NCBI GenBank assembly: GCA_016213845.1
Contig: JACQZN010000080.1
Coordinates: 1 to 64,000 of the forward strand
DNA length: 64,000 nt
Direction: 5' to 3'
Origin: Candidatus Wallbacteria bacterium
GTDB taxonomy: Bacteria; Muiribacteriota; UBA6191; JACPRK01
Shown here: piece after piece, positions 8,305-19,263 of the stretch
Layout: every line of letters starts with the position of its first letter
Numbering within the stretch: the first letter of the stretch is position 1
Program-made: the position numbers and the translations under genes
Notes under the pieces: generated by a model
What the model saw: only the letters and a program-made list of their open reading frames with translations
Told to the model about the DNA's origin: nothing
The model's database searches: none

Positions 8305-11124
8305 ATGGACTACAAATCGACCATCAACCTGCCCGTCACGGACTTCCCGATGAAGGGCAACCTCCAGCAACGCGAACCCGCGATGGTGGAGCACTGGCAG
8401 CGCACCGACCTCTACGGCAAGCTTCAAGTCCGCTCCGAGGGCAGGCCTCGCTTCGTCCTCCACGACGGTCCTCCGTATGCCAACGGCGACATACACCTGG
8501 GCACGGCGCTCAACAAGGTGCTCAAGGACTTCGTCGTGAAGTTCAAGCAGCTGGCCGGATTCCAGGCGCCATACGTGCCCGGCTGGGACTGCCACGGCCT
8601 CCCCATCGAGCTCAAGACGATGGAGGAGAACAAGGGGCTGACCGACCCGGCGACCATCCGGAGACGCTGCCGAGAGTACGCCCAGCGCTTCATCGACAAG
8701 CAGCGGACCGACTTCATCCGATTGGGCGTTCTGGGCGACTGGCAGAACCCGTACCTGACGATGAGCGCGACCTACGAAGCGACCCAGCTGGACGTCTTCG
8801 CAACTCTCGTCGAGCGCGGGCTGGTCTTCCGCGAGCTCAAGCCGATCCACTGGTGCCCCAGGTGCGAGACGGCGCTGGCCGAGGCCGAGATCGAGTACGA
8901 GGACCACGCTTCGCCGTCGGTGTTCGTGCGCTTCGAGGCTCGCAAGGAGACCTTGCCCGGGGAGTTCGCAGCCGTGGCCGGTCCGGTCTACTTCGTGATC
9001 TGGACCACCACGCCGTGGACGCTCCCGGGGAACGTGGCGATCGCCTTCCACCCGGAGCACACCTACGCGCTCTACGAGGTCGCGGGTGTCGCCTATGTCG
9101 TCGCCAAGGAGCTCGCTTCCAAGTTCGCATCCCGAGCCGGTCTGACGCTGGGCGAGCCCGTAGCCGAGCTGCCCGGCAAGCGGCTGGAGGGGCTCGCTTG
9201 CCGGCATCCGTTTCTCGACCGGGATTCGGTGGCGGTACTGGCCGATTACGTCAGCCTGGACGAAGGCACCGGCATCGTGCACACCGCCCCGGGCCACGGT
9301 GACGAGGACTATCACGTCGGCCTGCGCTACAAGCTGCCGATCCTCTCGCCCATCGACACGCGCGGGCACCTGACTCACGAGGCCGGTCCGTTCGCGGGGC
9401 TCTTCTACGAGAAGGCCAACGGGCGCATTCGCGAGCACCTGGCCCAGAGCGGCGCGCTGCTGGCCTCCGAGGAGATCCAGCACTCCTACCCGCACTGCTG
9501 GCGGTGCAAGAAGGCGGTCATCTTCCGGGCGTCGCCCCAGTGGTTCGTCGGCATCGATCGAGGCAAGACAACCGTGCGGCAGCGCGCGCTCGACGAGATC
9601 CAGAACGTGCGCTGGATCCCGCCGGTCGGGATCAAGCGGATCGGCGGGATGCTGGAGAACCGGCCCGACTGGTGCATCTCACGCCAGCGGATCTGGGGGG
9701 TTCCAATCCCGGTCTTCTACTGCCAGGACTGCGAGCGCGAGACGCTGGAGCCGTCCATCGTCCGGCACGTGGCTGCCATCGTCCGGGCCGAAGGCGGCGA
9801 AGCCTGGGTCGAGAAGCCGGCCGAAGAGCTCTTGCCCCCGCAGGCCCGCTGCGCGCACTGCGGCAGCCGGCGGCTCCGCAAGGAGAAGGACATCATGGAC
9901 GTCTGGCTCGACAGCGGCGTGAGCCACGCGGCCGTGCTGACGACGCGCCAGGAGCTCACATGGCCCGCGGATCTCTACCTCGAGGGCAGCGACCAGCATC
10001 GCGGGTGGTTCCAGACCTCGCTCCTGACCTCCATCGGCTACCGGGATCAGGCGCCGTACCGCCAGGTGCTGACGCACGGGTTCGTGGTCGACGAGGAAGG
10101 TCGCAAGATGTCCAAGTCGCTCGGCAACGTCATCGTGCCGCAGGAGATCGCCAAGGACCTGGGGTGCGAGATCCTGAGGCTCTGGGTCGCCAGCGCCGAC
10201 TACACGACCGACATCAAGGTGAGCAAGAACATCCTGGGGCAGTGCACCGACATGTACCGGCGCATCCGCAACACGCTCAGGTTCATGCTCGGAAACACCT
10301 CGGACTTCGATCCGGCGGCCGACCACGTGCCGCTCGCGGAAATGGAGGAGATGGATCGCTGGGCGCTGGCGCTACTGGCCCAGACGCTGGAACAGGCGTC
10401 GCAGCACTACGAGCAGTACCGCTTCTACATGGTGCTTCACCTCTTGCACAACCTGTGCGCGGTGGAGCTTTCGGCCTTCTACCTGGACATCCTGAAGGAC
10501 CGGCTCTACTGCTCGCACAAGCGGGACAAGGTGCGTCGGTCGGCCCAGACGGCGCTCTGGGAGTGGTGCCGGGGTTTGGTGACGATGCTGGCGCCGATTG
10601 CCAGCTTCACTGCCGAAGAGGCGTTCGGCCACATGAACTGGGATGGCGAAAGGCCCGCCAGCGTGTTTCTGACCGACTGGCCCAACGCCGACGAGAGCTG
10701 GAAAGACCCGATGCTGCTGGCGCGCTGGGAGCGCATCTCGGCTTTCAAGCGTGCGGCTTCGAAGGCGCTGGAATCGGCCCGGGAGAAGAAGGTCATCGGC
10801 AGCTCGCTGGAGGCACGGCTGAGCGTCTATGTGCCGGACGACGCGCTCAAGCTGGACATCGACCGCAACCGCAGGCTATACGAGGAAGTCTGCATCGTCA
10901 GCCGTCTGGCGCTCGCCGACGCGGCCGATCAGATGACGCACGACGTGCGGCTGGCCGCGCCGGAGTCGTCGGAGTTCCTCCCGGGAGTGCTGTTCGGAGT
11001 GACCGAGGCGAGCGGGACGCGTTGCGAACGGTGCTGGAAGCACCTCAAGGACGTGGGACAGAATGCCGGGCATCCGGGGTTGTGCGCCCGGTGCGCCGAC
11101 GCCGTCACACGGATTCAAGGGTAG
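8305..11124 (+). CDS. ileS: Isoleucyl-tRNA synthetase
   Basis: Charges tRNA-Ile with isoleucine. Class I signatures: the HIGH-type [12 protein letters not shown] around residues 55-66 and KMSKS at 601-605. The CP1 editing domain lies between them, including [12 protein letters not shown]-terminal zinc finger closes the protein with CERCWKH and CARC. Length is 939 residues, as in E. coli (938), so this is the ileS1-like bacterial type with the zinc tail. Only 30 bases separate it from the preceding gene and no T-box leader is visible. cheW begins 9 bases downstream, suggesting read-through. Confidence 0.98.
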   Translation: MDYKSTINLPVTDFPMKGNLQQREPAMVEHWQRTDLYGKLQVRSEGRPRFVLHDGPPYANGDIHLGTALNKVLKDFVVKFKQLAGFQAPYVPGWDCHGLPIELKTMEENKGLTDPATIRRRCREYAQRFIDKQRTDFIRLGVLGDWQNPYLTMSATYEATQLDVFATLVERGLVFRELKPIHWCPRCETALAEAEIEYEDHASPSVFVRFEARKETLPGEFAAVAGPVYFVIWTTTPWTLPGNVAIAFHPEHTYALYEVAGVAYVVAKELASKFASRAGLTLGEPVAELPGKRLEGLACRHPFLDRDSVAVLADYVSLDEGTGIVHTAPGHGDEDYHVGLRYKLPILSPIDTRGHLTHEAGPFAGLFYEKANGRIREHLAQSGALLASEEIQHSYPHCWRCKKAVIFRASPQWFVGIDRGKTTVRQRALDEIQNVRWIPPVGIKRIGGMLENRPDWCISRQRIWGVPIPVFYCQDCERETLEPSIVRHVAAIVRAEGGEAWVEKPAEELLPPQARCAHCGSRRLRKEKDIMDVWLDSGVSHAAVLTTRQELTWPADLYLEGSDQHRGWFQTSLLTSIGYRDQAPYRQVLTHGFVVDEEGRKMSKSLGNVIVPQEIAKDLGCEILRLWVASADYTTDIKVSKNILGQCTDMYRRIRNTLRFMLGNTSDFDPAADHVPLAEMEEMDRWALALLAQTLEQASQHYEQYRFYMVLHLLHNLCAVELSAFYLDILKDRLYCSHKRDKVRRSAQTALWEWCRGLVTMLAPIASFTAEEAFGHMNWDGERPASVFLTDWPNADESWKDPMLLARWERISAFKRAASKALESAREKKVIGSSLEARLSVYVPDDALKLDIDRNRRLYEEVCIVSRLALADAADQMTHDVRLAAPESSEFLPGVLFGVTEASGTRCERCWKHLKDVGQNAGHPGLCARCADAVTRIQG

Positions 11125-11133
11125 GTAGAGACG

Positions 11134-11613
11134 ATGGCCAAGACCGAGACAGCTCGAGAGACCGGGGCGACCAGCAAGTTCGTCGGCTTCACGCTGGGCA
11201 AGGAGGAGTACGCGGTCGACATCCTGAAGGTGAAGGAGATCAAGCTGATGCTCTCCATCACCCGGGTGCCGAAGGCGCCGCCGTTCGTCGAGGGTGTGAT
11301 CAACCTTCGGGGCGAGATCATCCCGATCATCGACCTGCGCAAGAAGCTGTCGCTTCCGGTGAGCCCGCAGACGGAGGACTCGCGGATCATCGTCGTGGAG
11401 CTCGACGACCGGCTCGTGGGGATCATCGTCGACAGCGTCAGCGAGGTCTTGGAGCTTCCCGAAGACAAGATCTCGCCCCCCCCGCCCATCATCGCGGGGA
11501 TAGAGGCCGAGTACCTGCGAGGTGTGGGCCGGCTCGGCGATCGCTTGCTGATCCTGCTCGATCTGGATAAGATTCTGACCGTACAGGAAAAGAGCGAGCT
11601 GAAGCGCGTCTAG
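11134..11613 (+). CDS. cheW: CheW chemosensory adaptor
   Basis: A single CheW domain of 159 residues fills the protein: FTLGKEEYAVDILKVKEI, the TRVPKAPPFVEGVINLRGEIIP core, and VDSVSEVLELPEDKI. CheW couples chemoreceptors to the CheA kinase in cytoplasmic arrays. The cheA gene starts 10 bases after this stop. No receptor, CheY, CheR or CheB gene is present in the window, so the receptors and output must be encoded elsewhere. The first ten residues are variable, as usual. Confidence 0.96.
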   Translation: MAKTETARETGATSKFVGFTLGKEEYAVDILKVKEIKLMLSITRVPKAPPFVEGVINLRGEIIPIIDLRKKLSLPVSPQTEDSRIIVVELDDRLVGIIVDSVSEVLELPEDKISPPPPIIAGIEAEYLRGVGRLGDRLLILLDLDKILTVQEKSELKRV

Positions 11614-11623
11614 GCCCGGCCGA

Positions 11624-14308
11624 ATGGACGTCGATCTCTCCGAATACGTCGACGAGTACCTGATCGAGCTGGAGGAACAGCTCGAGCGGTTGAGCAGCTG
11701 TCTGCTCTCGCTGGAAAAGTCGCCGAAGGACAAGGATCTCATCAAGGAGATCTTCCGGTACACGCACACCATCAAGGGTTCGGCGTCGACGATGGGGTTC
11801 GACGACATCGCGACCGTGAGCCACGCCTTCGAGGATGTGCTCGGCGAGGCGCGGGAAGGCACGATCGCCATCACGCCGCCGGCGCTGGAGACGATGTTCC
11901 GGGCCTACGACGCCATCCACGCGGCCAAGGAGAACATCACGGCCGACGTGAAGTCGCCGATCGACGCCGCCGGCATCGCGGCGCGGCTGCGAACCCACCT
12001 GCCCGGGGCCGCTCCGCCGCAGGCCGTCGCCGCCCGCGCGCCCCAGCCGCCACCTCCCCCCGCTCCAGCGCCGCCTCCACCCGTCGCCGGCGTGAAGCAG
12101 CCTCCGGGCGCTGAGCTCTCTCCGGAGCTCGAGGCGCTGCTCCAGGCCGAGCGGGGCCACGTGTTCCGATTCTTCATGGAGTTCGAGCCCGAGATGGAGA
12201 TGAAGTCCGTCCGGGCCTTCTTGGTGCTCAAGAAGCTCAAGGAGATCGGCACGATCCTCCAGTCCACGCCGAGCGTCTCGGACCTGCAGTCCAACGCCAG
12301 CCCCACCTTCACGGCGCTGGATATCTTCATTCGCACGCAAGCGGCCAAGGAGCGTCTGGAGCAGATCGCCGCGTTCGGCAACGCCAAGAGCATCACCGTG
12401 ACGCCGTCGGCTGCGCCCGCGCCGCCGCCCGAGGCGGTTGCGCCCGAACCCGCACTTCCGGAGCCGCCCCCCACGCTTCCCCCGCCGCAGCCGCCGCCCT
12501 CGCCTGTGGGTCTGGGACCGCCGCCACTCGCGCCGACGCCCGCCGTCCCCGTCGAGCCCGCGCCGCGCGAGCGCGAGCCGGTCTTGGCTGCTGCGCCGCC
12601 CTCCTCGCTTCCCGCACCGCCGCCCGTCGCCCCGGCTTCCGCGGCCCCCCCCGAGGGGCCCGGCGAGGGCCCTCCGGTGGAGCCTCCGCACCGCCTCATC
12701 GACTCGCTGTCCGAGGAACAGCGCACGCTGATCGTCGAGAGCCTCAATCAGAACCTGAACGTCTTCGAGGTCGACATCCTGTTCCAGGACGCCTCGGCCC
12801 GCTCGCTCACTCGGGCCTGGCAGATCTGGCAACGGGTTGCCGACGTGAGCCGGATCATCGCCAGCGATCCCAAGCCGGAGGGCATCCACAAGGGCTTCAA
12901 GGGACGCCTTCAGCTTTTGATCGCCACCGAGAAGGAGATCGAGCAGCTCAAGGACATGATGGTCGCCGAGGAGGTGGGCAAGAGCACCTTCACGACGATT
13001 GCAATGGAGCGGATGGAGCCGGTGGCTCTGGTGGAGCCAGCGGCTCGTGTCGGGGAGCCCGGTGCCAGGCCGGACCGGCCGGGCAAAGACGCCACCGGTG
13101 ACACCAGCCGAATCGCTGCGACGCAGACCGTGCGCGTGCCCGTGGAGCGGCTCAACAAGCTGATGAATCTCGTCGGCGAGCTGGTCATCAACAAGACGCA
13201 GTTCGTCAACCTCTTCGCCCGCTACATGGAGAGCGGCGACGCGGAGCGGCTGCGCTCCGGCATCCAGGAGCTGAATCAGAGCCTCTCGACGATCACCAAC
13301 GAGCTGCAGACCGGCATCATGAAGGTCCGCATGGTCCAGATCGGGCAGGTCTTCAGCCGCTTTACCCGGCTGGTGCGGGACCTCTCCAAGAGCCTGGGCA
13401 AGCGCGTCACGTTGCTCATCGAGGGCGCAGAGACCGAGATCGACAAGAACGTCATCGACGAGATCGGGGACCCGTTGATGCACCTGGTGCGCAACGCCCT
13501 CGACCATGGCATCGAATCGCCGGAGGTCCGCCGCATGAAGGGCAAGCCCGAGGAGGGCTTCCTGATGCTGCGGGCCCGGCACGTGGGCGAGAACATCTTG
13601 GTCGAGACGGTGGACGACGGCTCCGGCCTGGATCTCGAGAAGATCAAGAAGCGCGCCCTGGAGCGTGGCCTCACCGACGAGGTCAAGCTGCGCGCGATGA
13701 GCGTCAACGAGATCTACAACTTCATCTTCTATCCCGGTTTCTCGACGGCCTCCCAGGTCAGCAACGTCAGCGGTCGCGGCGTCGGTATGGACGTCGTCAA
13801 GGACGCCATCCAGAAGCTGCGGGGCGAGATCACCATCAAGAGCGAGAAGGACAATGGCACCACGGTGCAGATCAAGCTTCCGCTCACCCTGGCCATCATC
13901 CAGGGCCTCCTGGTGCGCGTCGCCGGCGAGACCTTCGCCATCCCGCTCTCGTCGGTCCGCGAGACCATCCAGCTCGACCCGGGCCACGTCCACGTCATCA
14001 ACAGCCACCGCGTCATCAACTTTCGCGAGACCGTCATCCCCCTCATCTACCTGCAAGACTACTTCGAGCTCGGCGACCATCGATCGAACAAAAGCTTCAT
14101 CGTTTTCGCCGAAGATGACGATAGCAAGATCGGGCTCGTTGTGGACTCCCTGATCGGGCGGCGCGAAATCGTCAGCAAGACCCTCGACAAGCAGTTCGTC
14201 TCCGTGAAGGGTGTGCAGGGCGCCACGGTGCTCGGCGACGGCACGGTCAGCCTCATCCTGGACGTGCCCGCGCTGGTAGACGACGCCAAGGACCGCTTCT
14301 ACCAGTAG
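11624..14308 (+). CDS. cheA: CheA sensor histidine kinase with two P2-like domains
   Basis: The kinase of a chemosensory array, 894 residues. Order: P1/Hpt with phospho-acceptor His48 (YTHTIKGSA); Pro-rich linker; a P2-like domain around 180-260 (starting near HVFRFFMEFEPEMEMKS); a second Pro/Ala-rich linker around 265-350; another P2-like segment around 355-455; P3 dimerisation helices around 500-590 (VPVERLNKLMNLVGELV); the ATPase with N box HLVRNALDHGIES and G boxes DDGSGLD and GRGVGMD; and a CheW-like P5 domain to the C-terminus. All catalytic boxes look intact. Two regulator-docking domains suggest more than one response regulator. A palindrome follows the stop. Confidence 0.96.
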   Translation: MDVDLSEYVDEYLIELEEQLERLSSCLLSLEKSPKDKDLIKEIFRYTHTIKGSASTMGFDDIATVSHAFEDVLGEAREGTIAITPPALETMFRAYDAIHAAKENITADVKSPIDAAGIAARLRTHLPGAAPPQAVAARAPQPPPPPAPAPPPPVAGVKQPPGAELSPELEALLQAERGHVFRFFMEFEPEMEMKSVRAFLVLKKLKEIGTILQSTPSVSDLQSNASPTFTALDIFIRTQAAKERLEQIAAFGNAKSITVTPSAAPAPPPEAVAPEPALPEPPPTLPPPQPPPSPVGLGPPPLAPTPAVPVEPAPREREPVLAAAPPSSLPAPPPVAPASAAPPEGPGEGPPVEPPHRLIDSLSEEQRTLIVESLNQNLNVFEVDILFQDASARSLTRAWQIWQRVADVSRIIASDPKPEGIHKGFKGRLQLLIATEKEIEQLKDMMVAEEVGKSTFTTIAMERMEPVALVEPAARVGEPGARPDRPGKDATGDTSRIAATQTVRVPVERLNKLMNLVGELVINKTQFVNLFARYMESGDAERLRSGIQELNQSLSTITNELQTGIMKVRMVQIGQVFSRFTRLVRDLSKSLGKRVTLLIEGAETEIDKNVIDEIGDPLMHLVRNALDHGIESPEVRRMKGKPEEGFLMLRARHVGENILVETVDDGSGLDLEKIKKRALERGLTDEVKLRAMSVNEIYNFIFYPGFSTASQVSNVSGRGVGMDVVKDAIQKLRGEITIKSEKDNGTTVQIKLPLTLAIIQGLLVRVAGETFAIPLSSVRETIQLDPGHVHVINSHRVINFRETVIPLIYLQDYFELGDHRSNKSFIVFAEDDDSKIGLVVDSLIGRREIVSKTLDKQFVSVKGVQGATVLGDGTVSLILDVPALVDDAKDRFYQ

Positions 14309-14330
14309 CCGGCTCCGCGCCTCCAAGCAT

Positions 14331-14350
14331 GCCGGGCCCCAGGGCCCGGC
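14331..14350 (+). terminator. GC-rich palindrome after cheA
   Basis: GCCGGGCCC (14331-14339) pairs perfectly with GGGCCCGGC (14342-14350). The stem is strong but there is no T tract, so it may attenuate rather than terminate. It overlaps the upstream alternative start (14329) of the TPR gene, which argues for ATG 14386 as the true start. Confidence 0.4.
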
Positions 14351-14385
14351 CGTTACCACATTCGCCGACGACAGAGCACACACTC

Positions 14386-17300
14386 ATGCCATCAGAAAAG
14401 CCGACCCCCGCCCCGGACAGCGCCCTCCTGGAGGCCGCCGCCAAGCTCATCCAGTCCGCGCACGCACGGACGGCTTCCGGTCCCGAGGAGGATCGCCTCC
14501 GCAAGGCCCTCGATCTCGAAAGCTCCGGCGACTCCGCCGGCGCGCTTGCGATCGTCTCGGCCGTAGCGCAGGCATCGCCTGCTGCCCCTGAGCCGCACTA
14601 CCAGCTCGGCAGATTGCTGCTGGCCGGCGGCCAGGCCGGCGCCGCCAGGATAGAGCTGGAGCGCGCGCTCCAGCTGCGACCGGCCCACCCCGCCACGCTG
14701 CGGGAGCTGGCCGGCGCCTGCATGGAAGCCGGCGACCTCGAAGCGGCCTCTTCGCGACTCGAAGACCTCCGCAAGCTCCGCCCCTCCGACCCCCAGACGA
14801 TGCGCCGCCAGGGTCAGGTGTTCCTGAAACTCGGCAAGCCCGAGAAGGCCGCGGCCGCCCTGGACGAGTACCTCTTCGAGCGCTACGAGGATCGCCGGGC
14901 GCACCTCGAGCTTTGCCGCGCGCATCTGGACCTCGGCAGGGTGGAACGCGCCCGCGCGGAGCTGGAGCTGCTCGGGCGGCAGGCCCCTCTGGAGCCCGAG
15001 GGACTGGCGATGCTCGGCGAAGTGGAGCTGGCGCAAGGCCAGCAGTCGAGAGCAGTCGAGCATCTCCGGGCGGCGCTGGAGGCCGGTGTGGGCGAGTCCC
15101 ACGTGAAACTGCTTCTGGCACGCGCGCTGCTGGCTCAGGACGACGCCGCCGGGGCCTTGCGAGCAATCAGAGGCCTTGCCATCGAAGGTCCCGCGGCCCT
15201 GATCGAAGCCCGTGCCCGGCTCGTCCTGGGCGACTCTCGCGGAGCGCTGGGCACGCTCGAATCGCTGCCGCCCGCGCAGGCAGGCGCCGCGGATGCCGTC
15301 GCGCTGCGCGCCGATGCGCTCGAGGCGATCGGAGACGAGTCCGGAGCTCTCGCAGCTTGCCTGGAGCTGGAGCGCGCCGGGTGCGCGCTGACCGGTCTGG
15401 CGGGGCGCATTGCCGGTCTGCAAGCTGCTACGGGAGCTGCTGACGAGGCGCGCCGGACACTGGCACGCCACCTGGAATCCAACCCTTCCGACGCAGCCGC
15501 CTGGAGCCAATCGGCAGAGCTCGAGCTCTCCTGCGGCAACACCAAGGAGGCCCTCCTGGCACTGGGCAGCTCCGCCGAGCTCGCGCCCGATCAGGCCGGA
15601 ATCCACCTGCGGCTGGCCCGCGTGTGGCTAGACAACGGCCGGCCCAGGCGCTCGCATGCGGCGGCGGCGAAGGCCGTCGAGCTGGAACCCCAGGACCCGG
15701 CCGGGCACGTGGCGCTGGCGGAGGCGGAGCTGGCCCTGGGGCTGGAGAACGAGGCCGAGAAGCATCTAGCCCACGCCCTCCGGCTCGGGACCGCCGACCC
15801 CATGGTGCGGCGTCGCCTGGCCGGCCTCTACGCGCGCCAGGGCGACCCTGAGCGCGTGATCGAGCACGGGTTGGCGGCCTGCGAGGCCGGGCTCGAGGAC
15901 CCGGCGCTCTGCCTGGAGCTTGCCCGGGCGTACAGGCTCGGAAGCAAATCATCTCAAGCGCGCCACTGGCTCCAACGAGGTCTCGAGAAAGCGCCCAGGG
16001 AGCCCTCGCTCGTCGAGCTCCGGGCCGAGCTCGACCTCGAGGAAGGGCGGCTGGCCGAAGCCGTGGAGGGCGCGCGCCTTGCGCTGGCCATGCGCGAAGG
16101 TAGCCCCATCGCAACCCGCGTCCTGGGGATGGGGCTGGCGCGCTCGGGCGACGGACGCGCCGCGCAGGGTTTCCTCGCCGCCACGCTGGCGGCGCACCCT
16201 GACGACGAGGCGGTCCGCTTCGAGCTGGCCCGGGCCAGCTTCGAGTCCGGGAACGACCGGGCGGTGACCGCGCTCTACCCCGATGTCGAGGACTTCACGC
16301 CCGAGCAGGAGACGCTGGGATTGATGGTCGCGAAGGCCGCGTCGAGGTCGGGCGATCCGGCGTCGGCGCGCCTCCTGCTGGAGGGGCTTGCGCGAAAGGG
16401 CTGCGAGTCCCTGGAACTGATGGAGCTCCTGGCAGACTCGCTCGTGGACTTGAAAGACCTCGAAGGCGCCCAGGCGATCCTGGGCCGGGCGACGAGGCGC
16501 CATCCAAAGGCGGCAGGCCCGTGGGCTCGACTGGCTCGCATCCACTCCGGGGCCGGCCGGCGATTCGAAGCTCGGCAGGAGATGGCCCAGGCTCGTCAGC
16601 TTGCGCCGTTCGAGGAGGAGCTGTACCTCGAGTCGGCACGCCTCGAGGTAGCCGACGGCCGCCCCGCGGACGCCGTCGCGCACCTGGAGGCGTTCATCCG
16701 CATGCGGCCCAGGGACCCGCGCGGTCACTTCTGGCGCGGCGAGGTCTCCGCTGCGCTCGGGCAGTCGAGGCAGGCCGAGGAGTGCTACCGGCGCGCCCTG
16801 TCCTTCGTGCCTGCTCACCTCGACTCGTGCCTGGCGCTAGGCAGGCTGCTGCTGAGGCAGGGTCGGGCCGGTGAGGCCCGGCGACTTCTGGAGACCTTCG
16901 CGAAAGAAGCCGAGCATCGTCATGAGGTGCTGGCGGATCTGGCCAGCGTCTACATCTCCGAGGAGAGGCCGCGCGAGGCGGAGGCGTACTTGCGGGAGCT
17001 CGTCGCCACGGCCGAGGGCGCGCAGGCCGGTATCCGGCCGCTGGCCAGGCTGCTCCTGGGCCAAAAGCGCGACCGCGAGGCTCTGGCCGTGCTGGAGCTT
17101 TCCGGTGACCCGGAGCTGCTGTTCGAGCATGGTGAGCTGCTCCGGACCCAGGGTGAGCGGCGACGCGCCAGGCTGCTGCTGGAACGGGCGCTGGCGATGG
17201 GAGCGAGCCGGGGAAAGACGATGCACGCCATCGCCAGATGCCACCTCGAGTCGGGGGAACACGAGGCGGCCCGGCAGCGGCTCGAGCAAGTGATGTCGAT

Positions 17301-19257
17301 GGCTCCGTCGAGTCTGGATGTGGCTGCGGACCTGGCGCGCGTGCTGCTCGAGGAAGCCGAGATGCTGCAGTCTGCCGAAGGGCGCGCGCCACTGCTGGAG
17401 CGGGCTCTGGAGCTCCTGGAGCGGTTGCGCCCGAAGTTCCAGGACGATGCCCGGCTGCTCCTGCTGCACGCCACCTGCGCCGCTCGCCGGGGCCGCACAG
17501 ACGACGCGCGCGCCAGCGTCGAGCGAAGTCTCCAGCTCGACGACAAGGCCGCGGCCGCCCACACGTTGCACGGCGAGATCCACCTGGCCTGCGGCGACCG
17601 TCCCCGGGCGCTGGAGTCCTACCTGAAGGCGCTGGCGCTGGACCCGGGCCTGGAAGAGGCCGCTTGCAGGGCCATCGCCTTCCTGGAAGCCGGAGGGCAC
17701 ATCGTCCAGGCCCGAGGCATCATGGAGCGGGTCGTCGAGAAGCGTCCGCACTCCAGGCGTGCGCGACTGGCGCTGGCGCGTCTCTCCAACCGAGCGGGCG
17801 ACCGGAAGATGGCTGCAGTTCACTGGGAGGCCGCAGGACGGGAGAACCCGCTGGGCGAGGACGACCTCGAGGGGCTGGCCCGCGCGTATCTGGCGCTGGG
17901 CCGTTACGCCGACGCCGAACGCGTGAACGGCGCCCGGCTCGCGGCATCGCCCAGGGCGCTCGAGCCGCTCGTTTTCGCCGGCGACGCGGTCCGGGCGGCC
18001 GGACGGCTCGCCGAGGCCCGTGTGCGCTACGAGCAGGCGGCCCGGCTGCACCCGCAGTCGTGCTTGCCGCCGTCGCGACTCGCCGACCTGTACCGCTCCG
18101 AGGGCCGGCTGCAGGACGCGCTGTTCCAGATCCGCAGGGCACTCGAGATCGAGCCCGACCGGGGCCAGTTCCACCTGGACCACGGCAAGGTGCTCCTGGA
18201 GCTGGAGCGCCACGAGGCCGCCCGGGACGCATTCGAGAAGGCTTCCCGGAGCGCAGGCGAGCACCAGGCCGAAGCTCGCCTGCTGCTGGCGCGGGCCTAT
18301 CGGCAGCTCGACAACCGGCGACTTGCGGCCAGGACCCTGGAGGAGCTGGTGGAGTGCCACCCCCAGATGGAGCTCGGGACCGAGGCCCTGCTGGAGCTGG
18401 CCGGCTTGCACTATGAGCGCGGCGACTGGCCGCGGGCGATCGAGGTCTACGAGCAGCTGCGCGCGCGGCCCGCGGGTCTGGACGCGGCGGGGTGCGAGCG
18501 GCTGGCCCTCTGCTATGCTCGCACCGGGATGAGCGCACGGGCGACCGGCGTCCTGCGGGAGCTGGCCGCTGGAGGCAAAGCATCCGCCGAGGCTGTTTTG
18601 GAGACCGCGCGCTCGTACGCCAGGCAGGGGGCAGTCCGGGAGGCAGTGACCCTGCTGGCCGAGCACGTGGCCGGGCAAGGCCCCTCGGAGCGGGCCCGCT
18701 TGCACGTGGAGTTGGCGCGCCTGCACCACCGGTCGGGCGATCGACGCTCGGCGGAGCAGAACCTCATGGTCGCCCTCCAGCTGCGTCCCGAGGAGGGGGC
18801 GGTGCAGGACCTCGCGGCCCAGTATCTGGAGGAGACGAGCCAGTTCGAGCTTCTGCGGAGCACGTTCGCCCGGATCGTCGAGCGCTATCCGGCCGATGCG
18901 CGCGCTCTCTGCCACCTGGGCATGGGCTGCCTGCGGCTGGGTCAGGCGCGCGAGGCGCGCGAGGCCTTCGCCCGCGCCGTGAAGCTCGACTACAACCAGT
19001 TCGCGGCCCACGCCGGTCTGGCGCGCAGCCTGCGCAACCAGGCAGACCTCTCCGGGGCCATCGACGAGTACCGTAAGGCGCAGTTCCTGGCGCCCCGCAA
19101 CGCTCGGCTCGTCTTCGAGCTCGGCACCGCGCTCTACGAGGCGGCCCAGCCCGCCGCCGCCATCGCCTGCTTCGACAAGGTGCTGGCCCTGGAGCCCCCC
19201 AGCTCCTCGCTCTCGACCGCAGCCCGCGAGCACCTCCAGAAAATCCGCCGGCCGTAG
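14386..19257 (+). CDS. Giant TPR-repeat protein 1
   Basis: About 1623 residues made almost wholly of tetratricopeptide repeats with the usual W/L-G-A-Y-F/A-P pattern (for example YRLGSKSSQARHWLQRGLEK and LGMGCLRLGQAREAREAFAR). There is no signal peptide, membrane segment or catalytic domain, so it should be a cytoplasmic superhelical scaffold. ATG 14386 is chosen over 14329, which lies within a palindrome. Its C-terminal part aligns by eye with the following gene (shared pattern EARLLLARAY then LLELAGLHYERGDW), so the two are paralogues. It lies 77 bases after cheA and may work with that array, but this is only inferred from position. Confidence 0.85.
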   Translation: MPSEKPTPAPDSALLEAAAKLIQSAHARTASGPEEDRLRKALDLESSGDSAGALAIVSAVAQASPAAPEPHYQLGRLLLAGGQAGAARIELERALQLRPAHPATLRELAGACMEAGDLEAASSRLEDLRKLRPSDPQTMRRQGQVFLKLGKPEKAAAALDEYLFERYEDRRAHLELCRAHLDLGRVERARAELELLGRQAPLEPEGLAMLGEVELAQGQQSRAVEHLRAALEAGVGESHVKLLLARALLAQDDAAGALRAIRGLAIEGPAALIEARARLVLGDSRGALGTLESLPPAQAGAADAVALRADALEAIGDESGALAACLELERAGCALTGLAGRIAGLQAATGAADEARRTLARHLESNPSDAAAWSQSAELELSCGNTKEALLALGSSAELAPDQAGIHLRLARVWLDNGRPRRSHAAAAKAVELEPQDPAGHVALAEAELALGLENEAEKHLAHALRLGTADPMVRRRLAGLYARQGDPERVIEHGLAACEAGLEDPALCLELARAYRLGSKSSQARHWLQRGLEKAPREPSLVELRAELDLEEGRLAEAVEGARLALAMREGSPIATRVLGMGLARSGDGRAAQGFLAATLAAHPDDEAVRFELARASFESGNDRAVTALYPDVEDFTPEQETLGLMVAKAASRSGDPASARLLLEGLARKGCESLELMELLADSLVDLKDLEGAQAILGRATRRHPKAAGPWARLARIHSGAGRRFEARQEMAQARQLAPFEEELYLESARLEVADGRPADAVAHLEAFIRMRPRDPRGHFWRGEVSAALGQSRQAEECYRRALSFVPAHLDSCLALGRLLLRQGRAGEARRLLETFAKEAEHRHEVLADLASVYISEERPREAEAYLRELVATAEGAQAGIRPLARLLLGQKRDREALAVLELSGDPELLFEHGELLRTQGERRRARLLLERALAMGASRGKTMHAIARCHLESGEHEAARQRLEQVMSMAPSSLDVAADLARVLLEEAEMLQSAEGRAPLLERALELLERLRPKFQDDARLLLLHATCAARRGRTDDARASVERSLQLDDKAAAAHTLHGEIHLACGDRPRALESYLKALALDPGLEEAACRAIAFLEAGGHIVQARGIMERVVEKRPHSRRARLALARLSNRAGDRKMAAVHWEAAGRENPLGEDDLEGLARAYLALGRYADAERVNGARLAASPRALEPLVFAGDAVRAAGRLAEARVRYEQAARLHPQSCLPPSRLADLYRSEGRLQDALFQIRRALEIEPDRGQFHLDHGKVLLELERHEAARDAFEKASRSAGEHQAEARLLLARAYRQLDNRRLAARTLEELVECHPQMELGTEALLELAGLHYERGDWPRAIEVYEQLRARPAGLDAAGCERLALCYARTGMSARATGVLRELAAGGKASAEAVLETARSYARQGAVREAVTLLAEHVAGQGPSERARLHVELARLHHRSGDRRSAEQNLMVALQLRPEEGAVQDLAAQYLEETSQFELLRSTFARIVERYPADARALCHLGMGCLRLGQAREAREAFARAVKLDYNQFAAHAGLARSLRNQADLSGAIDEYRKAQFLAPRNARLVFELGTALYEAAQPAAAIACFDKVLALEPPSSSLSTAAREHLQKIRRP

Positions 19258-19263
19258 GCCGCG

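Noticed and set aside
11489-14383. A 964-codon open frame antisense to cheA
   Set aside because: It mirrors cheA on the opposite strand; long antisense frames are expected at this GC content, and its translation has no recognisable domain.
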